From: Thermoplasmata archaeon
GTDB lineage: Archaea > Thermoplasmatota > Thermoplasmata > Halarchaeoplasmatales > Halarchaeoplasmataceae
NCBI GenBank assembly: GCA_007129655.1
Contig: SKVC01000091.1
Span: forward strand, 1 to 36,726
Reading direction: 5' to 3'
Length of the DNA stretch: 36,726 nt
The notes beneath the pieces are model-generated. The model searched no databases, was not told the DNA's origin, and worked only from the letters and a program-made list of their open reading frames with translations. Shown piece after piece: positions 15,125-23,499 of the stretch. A program made the position numbers and the translations under genes. Numbering within the stretch: the stretch's first letter is position 1; each line of letters starts with the position of its first letter.

Positions 15125-15964
15125 TTATATCGTATCGACACGGAATATTTCTTCGCCATCTTTGTATATACGTATTATACCTTCAGACGAAATAACCATC
15201 GCTATTGCCATCGTTTTTGAAGTTATGCTGGCAGCCGCCAGATGCCTACCACCGAGGCCTTCTTCCACGGTTATATCCAAGTCTTTGTTAAACATTACAT
15301 ACCTACCCGCTGCTATCGGATTGCCGTCTTCATCAAGCACCATTGCACCGTCGAGCATGGTGTATTCTTTAACTGTATTCCAATTTTTTCCTTCCCGTAT
15401 ATTTAGATTTTCAAGAGAGCATCCTTCCAAAGGGTTTCGGATCAACTCTCTGGTATGATTTATGACTTTATTCACATCACCCATTATCATAAGACCTCCC
15501 ACCGGTAATCCTTCCTTTCCCTCTTTAATTATCATCATACCTATCTTGAACACCGCATCTAATACTCTGATATCTATTCTACCTCTTAGCACTTCCTTCA
15601 AACTAGCGGCATCGATATCCTCCATATCAAACCAATGTATGGAATAAACATCACTGTATATAACGAAAAGCACCCTATCGATACCAGAAAGAAGTCCTTC
15701 GGCATAGCAGGTGAGTACAACGTCTTTGGCCTGATCAAAAATATTCAGACCTTTGGGGGCTGCATAATGGGTACGGCGGATATGCACATTGCTTTTAGAG
15801 AGAATAGAAGACATGGGAGGGTTGTTTGTTGCAATTATTAATGGTATTTGACCTATCTTTTCAGATAGTGATTCCATAACATCCTTGGAATCTGTGTAAA
15901 TCAACACCTTTGTGGGCTCGAAATCCCGCATCATATCCGTGAAAGAATCCAGCAGTTCGTTCAT
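15125..15964 (-). CDS. dacZ: Diadenylate cyclase, DacZ type (c-di-AMP synthase)
   Basis: A 279-residue protein with a C-terminal DAC domain. The catalytic DGA is at 205-207 (MLDGAMVLDEDGNPIAAGRY), followed by GLGGRHLAAASIT with R240-H241-L242, the position of the RHR motif of DisA-type enzymes. The N-terminal ~130 residues form an alpha/beta domain with no membrane segment, the architecture of archaeal DacZ. The protein joins two ATP molecules into c-di-AMP, which in euryarchaea is linked to osmotic balance and potassium uptake. No c-di-AMP phosphodiesterase or K+ transporter gene lies nearby. The gene stands alone, with an AT-rich promoter-like element about 30 bases before the ATG. Confidence 0.88.
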   Translation of the reverse strand: MNELLDSFTDMMRDFEPTKVLIYTDSKDVMESLSEKIGQIPLIIATNNPPMSSILSKSNVHIRRTHYAAPKGLNIFDQAKDVVLTCYAEGLLSGIDRVLFVIYSDVYSIHWFDMEDIDAASLKEVLRGRIDIRVLDAVFKIGMMIIKEGKEGLPVGGLMIMGDVNKVINHTRELIRNPLEGCSLENLNIREGKNWNTVKEYTMLDGAMVLDEDGNPIAAGRYVMFNKDLDITVEEGLGGRHLAAASITSKTMAIAMVISSEGIIRIYKDGEEIFRVDTI

Positions 15965-16010
15965 GTCTGAAACCTAAAGACAGTGAATACATTTAATCCT
16001 TTTCGTGATG

Positions 16011-16910
16011 TTATTTTATTTCATATTCCGACAAGTCGTTTGGTATGATACAATCTGGAAAAATATCTCTAGCTTCTAGCTCGAGTTCCTTGGTATTTTC
16101 GTATCTGGGACTTACATGTACGAGGAACAATTTTTTTACGGATGCTTTACGAGCTATCTCCGCAGCCTGTGTAACAGATGAATGCCCCCTTTCGAGCGCT
16201 GTTTCAGACATAGAGGCATCGAAGGTTCCTTCGTGAACTAACACATCTGCATGACGGGCTGCTTCTAGTATATCCGATGAGGGCTTAGTATCCCCGGAAT
16301 AAACCATCAATCGTCCCCTCCTGGGAGGACCTAAAATGTCGTCCGGGCCTATGGTACGTCCATCTACTTGAACCGTTTGTCCTCTCTGTATCTTGCCGAA
16401 AAGCGGTCCTTCGGGAACCCCCATCTCCAAAGCTTTGCTCTTGTCGAATCGTCCGGGTTTATCATCCTCTTTGAAGGCATATGCAAGAGAAGGTATATTA
16501 TGATTCGATGGTATCACTTGCACAGAAAATCCGTGGAATTTCAGAACGGCGCCGGGTTTAAGTTCTTGTGCCTTTACCTCGAAGTTGGGGTTGAAATATC
16601 CTAATCTTGTGAGGATATCCAACAACTGTTTAGTACCCTTAGGACCGTAGACCTCCAGGGGCTTTTCACGTTCGTTGAGCTTCATACTCTGTATAAGACC
16701 GGGTAAACCGAGGAAGTGATCTCCATGAAAATGAGTTATGAAAATTTTATTTATGTCCATAAAGGAGAGTGAAGAGCGCATCAGCTGCCTCTGTGTGCCT
16801 TCTCCACAATCGAAAAGTATGACATCACCGTTGAATTTCAGGCCGAGTGACGATACATTACGTCTGGGGGATGGATAGCTACCCCCTGTGCCCAAGAATA
16901 CAATTTTCAT
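16011..16910 (-). CDS. rnz: Ribonuclease Z (tRNA 3'-endonuclease)
   Basis: A 299-residue metallo-beta-lactamase of the short RNase Z form. The N terminus FLGTGGSYPSPRRNVSS and the metal motif ITHFHGDHFLGLPG (H60, H62, D64, H65) are diagnostic, as are SNHNIPSLAYAF, MVYSGDTKPS, VHEGTFDAS and LVHVSPRY near the end. The flexible arm is the PEGPLFGKIQRGQTV segment. It removes the 3' trailer of tRNA precursors so that CCA can be added. The ATG lies about 22-29 bases after a TATA box (minus strand 16932-16939) and is probably leaderless. Confidence 0.96.
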   Translation of the reverse strand: MKIVFLGTGGSYPSPRRNVSSLGLKFNGDVILFDCGEGTQRQLMRSSLSFMDINKIFITHFHGDHFLGLPGLIQSMKLNEREKPLEVYGPKGTKQLLDILTRLGYFNPNFEVKAQELKPGAVLKFHGFSVQVIPSNHNIPSLAYAFKEDDKPGRFDKSKALEMGVPEGPLFGKIQRGQTVQVDGRTIGPDDILGPPRRGRLMVYSGDTKPSSDILEAARHADVLVHEGTFDASMSETALERGHSSVTQAAEIARKASVKKLFLVHVSPRYENTKELELEARDIFPDCIIPNDLSEYEIK

Positions 16911-16931
16911 GCTTATCGCAGTGTCTGACGG

Positions 16932-16939
16932 TATAAATC
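16932..16939 (-). promoter_or_regulatory. TATA box of RNase Z gene
   Basis: The minus strand reads GATTTATA, about 22-29 bases upstream of the ATG at 16910, leaving room only for a leaderless or near-leaderless transcript. Confidence 0.6.
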
Positions 16940-16987
16940 GTTTTGCCCATCAGTAGTTTCGATTACGCCTCTCTCCCGGCAGGAAAC

Positions 16988-16997
16988 TTAAATATAC
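16988..16997 (+). promoter_or_regulatory. TATA box before the small zinc-protein gene
   Basis: CTTAAATATA, with predicted transcription start near 17016-17022. That is only 6-12 bases from the CTG at 17028 but about 100 bases from the first ATG at 17121. The rest of the 210-base gap to RNase Z shows nothing else that I recognise. Confidence 0.5.
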
Positions 16998-17120
16998 TAG
17001 AATGCATAAGGTTAGTTAGGTGTTCCACTGGCTGACGAAGTAAAGAAAGAAAAGGAAAAACAGGATTCGAAGGAAGATACGAGAGATAAACTCATATCGA
17101 GTCTTCTCGAAGGAAAGAGG

Positions 17121-17345
17121 ATGGAGGCCTATGCCGAACATCATACGGGTAAGATGAATTACTGTTTCTTTTGTGAAAATATAAGTTACAAAAAAGTACC
17201 GGGAAAAGAAGTCGGTAATAAGTGGATCTGTATTAACTGCCTACATCAGTTGAAAGAAATTTTCGAAGGATTGGAAAGATGGGAAGAAGAGATGGCCATG
17301 GGCAGTAAGATGCAGGATCAGATAGACGAGAACCTTGGTATATAA
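17121..17345 (+). CDS. Small zinc-binding protein of unknown function; start uncertain, may extend to about 17028
   Basis: From the only in-frame ATG the product is 74 residues. It has two CxxC pairs (CFFC and CINC) about 20 residues apart, which should bind one zinc, followed by a helix rich in Glu (LKEIFEGLERWEEEM). I do not recognise a named family. The same frame is open upstream for about 100 bases and reads like real protein: ADEVKKEKEKQ, then TRDKLISSLLEGKR. However, it contains no ATG, GTG or TTG before an in-frame TAG at 17013. A CTG at 17028 would give a start like M-A-D-E-V-K. A TATA box (16988-16997) lies upstream of all candidates. It precedes hef by 59 bases. Confidence 0.6.
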   Translation: MEAYAEHHTGKMNYCFFCENISYKKVPGKEVGNKWICINCLHQLKEIFEGLERWEEEMAMGSKMQDQIDENLGI

Positions 17346-17404
17346 TTTTAGTTTCACCCATCACTCTCCGAAGGATTGAAATAGCATCTAACTGTTTTGA
17401 AAAC

Positions 17405-19723
17405 GTGGCTTATGAACACCCGCTGATAAAGGAAGGAGTTATTGAAGATAGGGCTTATCAAGTCAATATCGCTGATGTCGCTAGTAAAGATTCTACTCTT
17501 GTTGTATTACCTACGGGTATGGGGAAAACCATAATCGCATTGATGGTCATCGCCGATGTGAAAAACCATAACCCGGATGGGAAGATACTGTTATTGGCAC
17601 CCACCAAACCTCTGGTTCACCAACATGCTGTTGATATCGAAGAGCTGATGCTGCTGGGTAAACCCGCAGAATTCACAGGAGAGGTTAAGCCTTCTCTACG
17701 AGCCGAACAGTGGAACAAAAATGATGTTATCGTTTCCACACCCCAAGTTATACGAAACGACCTTATGTCCCATTCTATATCCTTGGAGGATGTAGCGTTG
17801 ATCGTGTTCGACGAGGCACACCGGGCTGTTGGGGGTTATGCCTACGTGTTCATCGGTGAGAGATATAAGGAGGAAAAAGGCTTGAGCCTGGGATTGACTG
17901 CCTCACCGGGTAGCGAAGCAGAACAGATAATATCGGTGTGTGAATGTCTCGGATTCAACCAAGTAGAGATACGCACTAAGTACGACGCCGATGTTTTCAA
18001 TTACGTCAAGAAAAGAGAATACCAGTGGTTAACGGTTAGCCTCCCCCCAAAACAGCGTCAGATAGTCAACAATTTGAAGGATCTACGTAAAAAACTATTG
18101 AAAGATATGCAAAAGCATGGATTCTTTAAAAGAAAGAATCTAGAATACATCTCAAAAAGAGATATACTCAAAGTCAACGGTAAGATAAGAGGACTGCTTA
18201 ATTCCGGTGGCAAAAAGCATCTTTACACTGCAGCGAGTGTCGTGGCATCACTGTTAAAGTTGGATCATGCAATCGATCTGGCAGAAACCCAAGGTCCTGA
18301 CTCACTGCGGGATTTTGTAGAAAAAATGGAGAACCAGGCCGAAGGCCGTGGAGGCACCTTAGCATCTAAACGTATCTTGAATAGCGACGAATTTATTCGT
18401 ACTATGAAGCTCCTAGAAGAGGTAGAACGAGATCATCCCAAGATAGATAAAGCGATTGAAGAGATCCGAGAGCAGCTTGCCCAGAAGAACGATTCAAAGG
18501 TGATCGCCTTTACCTCATACAGGCACACCGCTATGAAGTTGAAGGATAAACTTAACCAAGTCGAGGGTATCAAGGCGGCAAGATTCGTCGGCCAGGCGAA
18601 TAAAGAGGGAGATAAGGGATTGAAACAGAGTGAACAGATAGCGGCAATCGAGGATTTCGAGAGCGGGGTGTACAACGTCTTGGTGGCCACCAGTGTCGGT
18701 GAAGAAGGTTTGGATATTCCGGCAACCGATCTTGTGTTGTTATTCGAACCAGTTGCCTCCGAGATCCGCACCATACAGCGCAGAGGGAGGACCGCCAGGA
18801 GGCGAAAGGGTAAAGTAACCGTTCTGATAACAAAGAACACAAGAGACGAAGCATATTACTGGGCAAGTAAGAATAAAGAAAAAAATATGTGGAACAATCT
18901 AAATCAACTAAAAAGAGAGATCGAAGAAGATATAGACAAGAAGTTGGTTAAAAATAATGATGCTCAAGAAACAAGAGTTGTAACGAAAAAAAGTAAAAAG
19001 GAACTAAAAAAAAGATTTAGTAAAAATACCGAAATACTTCTTGATAATAAACAAAGATCCCTCTTTGATTTCAATACAGATAAAGAAAAAAAGGAAAACG
19101 TAATTGAGATCGTGATAGATTCAAGGGAACAAAACAGTAGAGTGGTGAATGAACTTGCCAGAAAGGGAATAAAGATACAAACTACACAACTTTCTACAGG
19201 TGATTATCTTATCTCCGAAGACACCGTTGTCGAAAGAAAATCTGTAGAAGATTTTCTGAGTTCACTGATGGATGGGCGATTGTTTAGCCAGGCGAAATCA
19301 CTTTCTACTGAATTCCAGAATCCAATGATCATAATCGAAGGAGAAGGATTGAATCATCGACGGAACATCGACGAAAGAGCGATCTACGGGGCATTAGCTT
19401 CGCTTGCTACGGACTTTCGTATCCCGGTGATGATGACAAAGAACGAATCAGAAACCGCTTCTTTTATCAACGCTTTACTCTCGAGAAAGAAGAAGAAAAA
19501 AGGCCCGGTTTCACTGCGTAAAGATAAGGAAAGTATGTCCAACATAGACACAAAGAGGTTCATACTGGAGGGTTTACCTAACATATCCGGAACCCTTGCA
19601 GATAGACTTCTAGAACACTTCGGAAGTGTACAAGCAGTTTTCAACGCCGATGAAGATGAATTAAAAAAGGTGAAAGGCATCGGGGCTAAGACCGCAAAAA
19701 AAATCGTGGATTTGATTAGATAA
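17405..19723 (+). CDS. hef: Hef: XPF/FANCM-family helicase-nuclease
   Basis: A 772-residue fork-processing enzyme. The SF2 helicase has Walker A PTGMGKT at 36-42, DEAH, TASPG, and motif VI QRRGRTARRRKG. An A-rich, lysine-rich linker (about 495-565) carries QRSLFDF at 550-556, which fits an archaeal PCNA-binding box. The XPF-type nuclease follows with IDSREQ (~571-576), STGDYLI and VERKSVEDF; the core ERKS and GDY residues are present. Two helix-hairpin-helix units end the protein (LEGLPNISGTLADRLLEHFG and KKVKGIGAKTAKKI). Hef unwinds and cuts stalled replication forks in euryarchaea. The start is a GTG at 17405 without a ribosome site. All domains look intact. Confidence 0.96.
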   Translation: MAYEHPLIKEGVIEDRAYQVNIADVASKDSTLVVLPTGMGKTIIALMVIADVKNHNPDGKILLLAPTKPLVHQHAVDIEELMLLGKPAEFTGEVKPSLRAEQWNKNDVIVSTPQVIRNDLMSHSISLEDVALIVFDEAHRAVGGYAYVFIGERYKEEKGLSLGLTASPGSEAEQIISVCECLGFNQVEIRTKYDADVFNYVKKREYQWLTVSLPPKQRQIVNNLKDLRKKLLKDMQKHGFFKRKNLEYISKRDILKVNGKIRGLLNSGGKKHLYTAASVVASLLKLDHAIDLAETQGPDSLRDFVEKMENQAEGRGGTLASKRILNSDEFIRTMKLLEEVERDHPKIDKAIEEIREQLAQKNDSKVIAFTSYRHTAMKLKDKLNQVEGIKAARFVGQANKEGDKGLKQSEQIAAIEDFESGVYNVLVATSVGEEGLDIPATDLVLLFEPVASEIRTIQRRGRTARRRKGKVTVLITKNTRDEAYYWASKNKEKNMWNNLNQLKREIEEDIDKKLVKNNDAQETRVVTKKSKKELKKRFSKNTEILLDNKQRSLFDFNTDKEKKENVIEIVIDSREQNSRVVNELARKGIKIQTTQLSTGDYLISEDTVVERKSVEDFLSSLMDGRLFSQAKSLSTEFQNPMIIIEGEGLNHRRNIDERAIYGALASLATDFRIPVMMTKNESETASFINALLSRKKKKKGPVSLRKDKESMSNIDTKRFILEGLPNISGTLADRLLEHFGSVQAVFNADEDELKKVKGIGAKTAKKIVDLIR

Positions 19724-19746
19724 ATCAAAATGGTTAAGTATTACCT

Positions 19747-20109
19747 ATGCATAACCAAGACTATATGAAGGATTTGATAGAGCGCGAAGATCTCGGATGC
19801 GACATCGCCTTAGAATGTTTATACAACCTTTCGACACTTGATAAAAGATTACTTGAAACTCTAAAAGATGGAGATGAATATCGCAGTGACGAGATCGCAG
19901 AGATATTAGAGCGTGATCAGAGCACAGCCTATCGTTCACTTGAAAGATTGGCCCGGTGTGGGCTTGTTTATAAAGAAAAACAGAATATACGTAACGGCGG
20001 CTACTTCTATGTGTATTCGTTAAGACCTCTAGACAAGATAAAAGAAGAGGCTTTGGAGTGCCTCGAAGAATGGTATAGAAAGATGAAGAAAGCTATAGAA
20101 GAACTTTAG
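19747..20109 (+). CDS. Winged-helix transcriptional regulator (TrmB/MarR-like)
   Basis: A 120-residue DNA-binding protein. A winged helix spans roughly residues 30-90: helix 2-turn-helix 3 is in RSDEIAEILERDQSTAYRSLERLARCGLV, and the wing in KQNIRNGGYFYVYSL. A C-terminal helix (LDKIKEEALECLEEWYRKMKKAI) likely dimerises. This resembles short archaeal TrmB-like or PadR-like regulators with no ligand domain. It starts at an ATG 23 bases after hef; I see no ribosome site. Its stop overlaps the convergent thioredoxin gene by four bases. The target is unknown; the convergent thioredoxin gene is one candidate but there is no direct evidence. Confidence 0.8.
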   Translation: MHNQDYMKDLIEREDLGCDIALECLYNLSTLDKRLLETLKDGDEYRSDEIAEILERDQSTAYRSLERLARCGLVYKEKQNIRNGGYFYVYSLRPLDKIKEEALECLEEWYRKMKKAIEEL

Positions 20110-20444
20110 ATATCAAAGGTATCTGCTATTATTTCTTCCAGTTTATTCTTGGATAACATACCCTTTTCCGAACGGACCACATTCCCGTTTTGTATGAAAA
20201 GGAAAGCTGGTATGGCTTGTACCCCGTACCTTGAAGCAAGTGAACCATTCTCCTCTACATTTATCTTTGCAATGGCTACTTTTCCGGCAAATTTCTCGGC
20301 CATAGATTCCAATATCGGATTCATAGCCATACATGGAGAGCACCATGTTGCCCAAAAATCGATCACAACGTTGTCATTATCTCTGATATATTCTTCAAAT
20401 TCACTTTCGTCTATACTGACCAAATTACCGTTATTATTAACCAT
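20106..20444 (-). CDS. Thioredoxin
   Basis: A 112-residue thioredoxin with the active site FWATWCSPCMAMNPI, in which WCSPC replaces the classical WCGPC. The cis-proline region is YGVQAIPAFLFIQNG. It reduces protein disulfides in the cytoplasm, normally with a thioredoxin reductase as electron source. The frame is open to a GTG at 20453, but that codon lies within a GGTGG ribosome site (20450-20454) placed five bases before the ATG at 20444, so I chose the ATG. A TATA box lies at 20483-20490. The flavoprotein at 35262 lacks the redox cysteines and so is an unlikely partner. Confidence 0.93.
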   Translation of the reverse strand: MVNNNGNLVSIDESEFEEYIRDNDNVVIDFWATWCSPCMAMNPILESMAEKFAGKVAIAKINVEENGSLASRYGVQAIPAFLFIQNGNVVRSEKGMLSKNKLEEIIADTFDI

Positions 20445-20482
20445 TTTTTCCACCGATATCTTGTGTTTACAGTTATAATCTG

Positions 20483-20490
20483 TTTATATA
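20483..20490 (-). promoter_or_regulatory. TATA box of the thioredoxin gene
   Basis: The minus strand reads TATATAAA here, about 39-46 bases before the chosen ATG. That gives a leader of roughly 15-20 bases holding the GGTGG ribosome site. Confidence 0.55.
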
Positions 20491-20549
20491 TAGTTTTAAC
20501 GCCCCATCTGTTTCAAAAGAGTTATTATCTGAACTAGCTATGGAGTTAT

Positions 20550-21536
20550 ATGCAAGAACTTCTATTCGAACTCAAAGGACCTCACTACGATCTGGCATCC
20601 GCCGAAGTAAAATGTGCTCTTGAGGGATCGGATAGTACATATCGTATAGTCGATATCTGTTCGGGCGTTCTGCATGTAGAAACTTCTGTCGAACCGAAAA
20701 AAATCGGCCGGAGATTAGGATTGACCCATCGTATATATTATCACATTTTAAATTGTGATGAAACAGAGTTGATTGAAGGTACGAGTGGGATACGGTTACC
20801 ACCCGGATCCGCTTCAGTTAGTACAAGGCGTATTCAGGGCAAAAAGGCAAGAACAGAAGACATCAACATAGGTTTAGGTAGTGAAATATCAAAACGTAAT
20901 GCCATCGATCTAGATCGCCCGGACCATCGAATAATAGTCATGATTTCCGACAAATATTTTGTGGGTAGATTGGCATACGAAATTGATAATAAGCCTTTTC
21001 AAAATCGATTGTCTAGAAATCGGCCATTTTTCTCACCCGTTTCTCTAGAACCTAAATTAGCGCGAGCACTCATCAATCTAGCCAGACCAAAGGAAGGTGC
21101 ATACATTCACGACCCGTTTTGTGGTACTGGAGGCATACTTCTAGAGGCAGGCGATATGAATCTTAACGCTTCCGGAGGCGACATAGATGAAAGGATGGTG
21201 GGGGGTAGTAAAGAGAACCTTGAATTCTACGGTTTTGATGTTTCGGTGGTACAAGGGGATGTATCAGAAAGCACTTCGAAATATCTTGATTGTATAGTTA
21301 CCGACCCACCATACGGGCGCTCTTCTAGCTCTCAAGGAGAAGATATTTGCCGCATATATCGGCGCTTATTCGAGACATCATCGGAGTGTTTGAAAAATAA
21401 GGGATATCTATCAGTAATATTTCCGGATAAGAGTTATTATGAGATCGGGAGTAAATACATGGAGCCTGTTGAGATGTACCGGGTTTACGTGCACAACTCT
21501 TTGGAACGATTTTTTTGTGTGTTCAGAAAGCAGTAA
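20550..21536 (+). CDS. trmG10: tRNA (guanine-N2)-methyltransferase, TrmG10/Trm11-like with THUMP domain
   Basis: A 328-residue protein. The N-terminal ~150 residues fit a ferredoxin-like plus THUMP RNA-binding module (RLPPGSASVSTRRIQGKKART). The Rossmann methyltransferase follows: the SAM motif is HDPFCGTGGILLEAGDMN, the acidic loop is GGDIDERMVGGSKENL, and the catalytic motif is VTDPPYGRSSS, the DPPY type used for exocyclic amino groups. In archaea this family forms N2-methyl- or N2,N2-dimethylguanosine at tRNA position 10. The ATG follows GGAG by four bases. It is convergent with the site-2 protease gene, with three bases between the stops. Confidence 0.9.
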   Translation: MQELLFELKGPHYDLASAEVKCALEGSDSTYRIVDICSGVLHVETSVEPKKIGRRLGLTHRIYYHILNCDETELIEGTSGIRLPPGSASVSTRRIQGKKARTEDINIGLGSEISKRNAIDLDRPDHRIIVMISDKYFVGRLAYEIDNKPFQNRLSRNRPFFSPVSLEPKLARALINLARPKEGAYIHDPFCGTGGILLEAGDMNLNASGGDIDERMVGGSKENLEFYGFDVSVVQGDVSESTSKYLDCIVTDPPYGRSSSSQGEDICRIYRRLFETSSECLKNKGYLSVIFPDKSYYEIGSKYMEPVEMYRVYVHNSLERFFCVFRKQ

Positions 21537-21539
21537 ATT

Positions 21540-23408
21540 TTATTCGTCTAATTTTACTCCTAATATCTCTATATCTTCATATGTGCCTTTAGCTAAAGAA
21601 CGTATCCTTAAAGTCGCCACTACGAATTCTGCACTTCCGCGAGTAGGTTCATTTTCAGTACGTGTATAAAGTTTCATTCCCCGGGTAAGAACATCTGAAG
21701 ATATAACAGCGGTGAAATTCTCAGTGCCACCCGAAGGAATTTCTAGAGTAAGATTCTGCTGGTGTGAATTGTTATGTAGGAAATAAACATTCCAACTTTC
21801 GTTGTTTATTTCCGTGCTAGAGATTTCATAGGCATCATCCGGCCCCATGTTGAATATATATATGGAGAAATTTGCCTTTCCGTCTTCTATTATTGAATAT
21901 CTCTGGAAAGAAGATACCGTGAATGAATATTCTAGCTCAGTGGTAAGTTCCTTAGTCTTATCCCGTCCCGTTGTGTTCGACCGCACGGTGAATGATACAT
22001 CGTTTCTTATATGGGCTTCGTTTGTAGGGGTTAACTCCAATCTGAAGCTGGTGTTTTTCCCAGTATCTAAAGATACGCTCGTCCTGTTACCATCTATAGG
22101 GGACCATGAAGTGATGTTATTTTCTAGACGTTGGACATATAGTAAGCCGTTCCAAGTACGATTACTCATATCGAAGCTTACATTATATGTGTCTGAATTC
22201 GGACTTCCGGTGTTGGTGAGCTTGAAGGTATATACCGCACTTTCATTCAATGAAACAGTTTGAATAGCCGATTCAGATAATTCGATCTCGAAATCGTATC
22301 TGATGGTTTCTTCTTCGATGGGAATAGGGTGAAAACAGCTGAATAGCAGAACTATTGCGAGAACTCCGACTAATTTGCGTTTTGTACCTATTTTACCAAG
22401 TTCGTTTAAAGGTGGGGGATGTTTTAAGCCGACAAAAAACAAAAGGAATATCGCAAAAAATAGCCAGCCGGGATAGAACCATATACCCACTATGACTAGG
22501 AAAGCTGCCGCGATGTAACTTGCATACTTCGCTTTATCTCCCAATAGGGATCTTACCACATGTCCGCCGTCGAGCTGCCCCGCTGGCAATAAGTTCAAAC
22601 CAGTTACGAGAAATCCCACCCATCCGGCAAAAGCTGTAGGATGCATGGTCTGCCCACCGCTGAATGGCAGTATGTAATCCAAAACTCTGAATATTATAGG
22701 GTAATTTATTATCCATACTGTACCTTCCATACCCAAAGGAAGGGATTGATCCATGACACCGCCCAAATATATACCGATAATAGCCACAGGAACTGCCACT
22801 ATAAATCCACATATTGGCCCGGCAACCCCTATGTCTAAGAGTGATTTTCTGTTAGGTATAGGGTCTCTTATGCTTATGAATGCACCTATAGTTCCCAGAG
22901 GAGGGGCAAAGGGTAGGAAAAAAGGAAGAGATGCGTGTATTTTATGGTGTCTCGCCATGAAATAATGGCCCATCTCGTGAATACCGAGGATCGTCATCAG
23001 TGGTAGGGTAAAAAATAATGCGCCGTTACTAAGATTATAAAGCGAAAAAAACGGTTCTGTAGATGTATAAGACGACCACCACCACATACCGGCTATCAAG
23101 GTGGTACACAAGGTAACTATAAGCATGACGATGTTCGTCTTTACCGTACGGTATTTTCTGGGCGGATTCTTCTTTACACTTATTACATACTCACCTTTCT
23201 CTTCCCGTAAAAAAGGGATGAAATTAAGAGGGACTAGTTCCTGCCTCAATTCATCGAATTTTTCCTCAAAATCATCGCCCTGTATGATCCTGACATAGAT
23301 GTTGACTATATCAAATTCTATCTCTGTTTTATAAACGGGGAATTGTTTACTCACTTTCGCTTGAATGAACTCGATATCGTTCCTGTAGTCTTCTGGTCTG
23401 TCGACCAT
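21540..23408 (-). CDS. Site-2-type membrane metalloprotease (M50) with large extracytoplasmic beta domain
   Basis: A 622-residue protein. Residues 1-85 form a soluble alpha/beta domain (not recognised), followed by a membrane segment. The M50 core has HEMGH at 144-148 in ILGIHEMGHYF, and the third zinc ligand D280 in AGQLDGGH. A last membrane segment lies near 347-360 (LVGVLAIVLLFSCF). Residues ~370-620 are a secreted beta-rich region with CARDB/NEW3-like repeats (VYTFKLTNTGSPNSDTYNVSF; FSIYIFNMGPDDAYEIS) and many N-x-S/T sites, so it may be glycosylated. The catalytic core should cut transmembrane substrates. The ATG is about 26-31 bases from a TATTAGTA element, so the mRNA is probably leaderless. 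Divergent from the pilin-like pair. Confidence 0.88.
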   Translation of the reverse strand: MVDRPEDYRNDIEFIQAKVSKQFPVYKTEIEFDIVNIYVRIIQGDDFEEKFDELRQELVPLNFIPFLREEKGEYVISVKKNPPRKYRTVKTNIVMLIVTLCTTLIAGMWWWSSYTSTEPFFSLYNLSNGALFFTLPLMTILGIHEMGHYFMARHHKIHASLPFFLPFAPPLGTIGAFISIRDPIPNRKSLLDIGVAGPICGFIVAVPVAIIGIYLGGVMDQSLPLGMEGTVWIINYPIIFRVLDYILPFSGGQTMHPTAFAGWVGFLVTGLNLLPAGQLDGGHVVRSLLGDKAKYASYIAAAFLVIVGIWFYPGWLFFAIFLLFFVGLKHPPPLNELGKIGTKRKLVGVLAIVLLFSCFHPIPIEEETIRYDFEIELSESAIQTVSLNESAVYTFKLTNTGSPNSDTYNVSFDMSNRTWNGLLYVQRLENNITSWSPIDGNRTSVSLDTGKNTSFRLELTPTNEAHIRNDVSFTVRSNTTGRDKTKELTTELEYSFTVSSFQRYSIIEDGKANFSIYIFNMGPDDAYEISSTEINNESWNVYFLHNNSHQQNLTLEIPSGGTENFTAVISSDVLTRGMKLYTRTENEPTRGSAEFVVATLRIRSLAKGTYEDIEILGVKLDE

Positions 23409-23499
23409 ATCAACTGTTATTTACGATGGAGATACTAATAAGTGTTGTGCTTTAACATGGCTCGAAAGATTTATCAACGACATATTGATGAGCGGCTGA

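Noticed and set aside
18433..18840. 135-codon minus-strand ORF
   Set aside because: It is antisense to the conserved helicase motifs of hef and has low-complexity Ser/Leu-rich content typical of a shadow frame.
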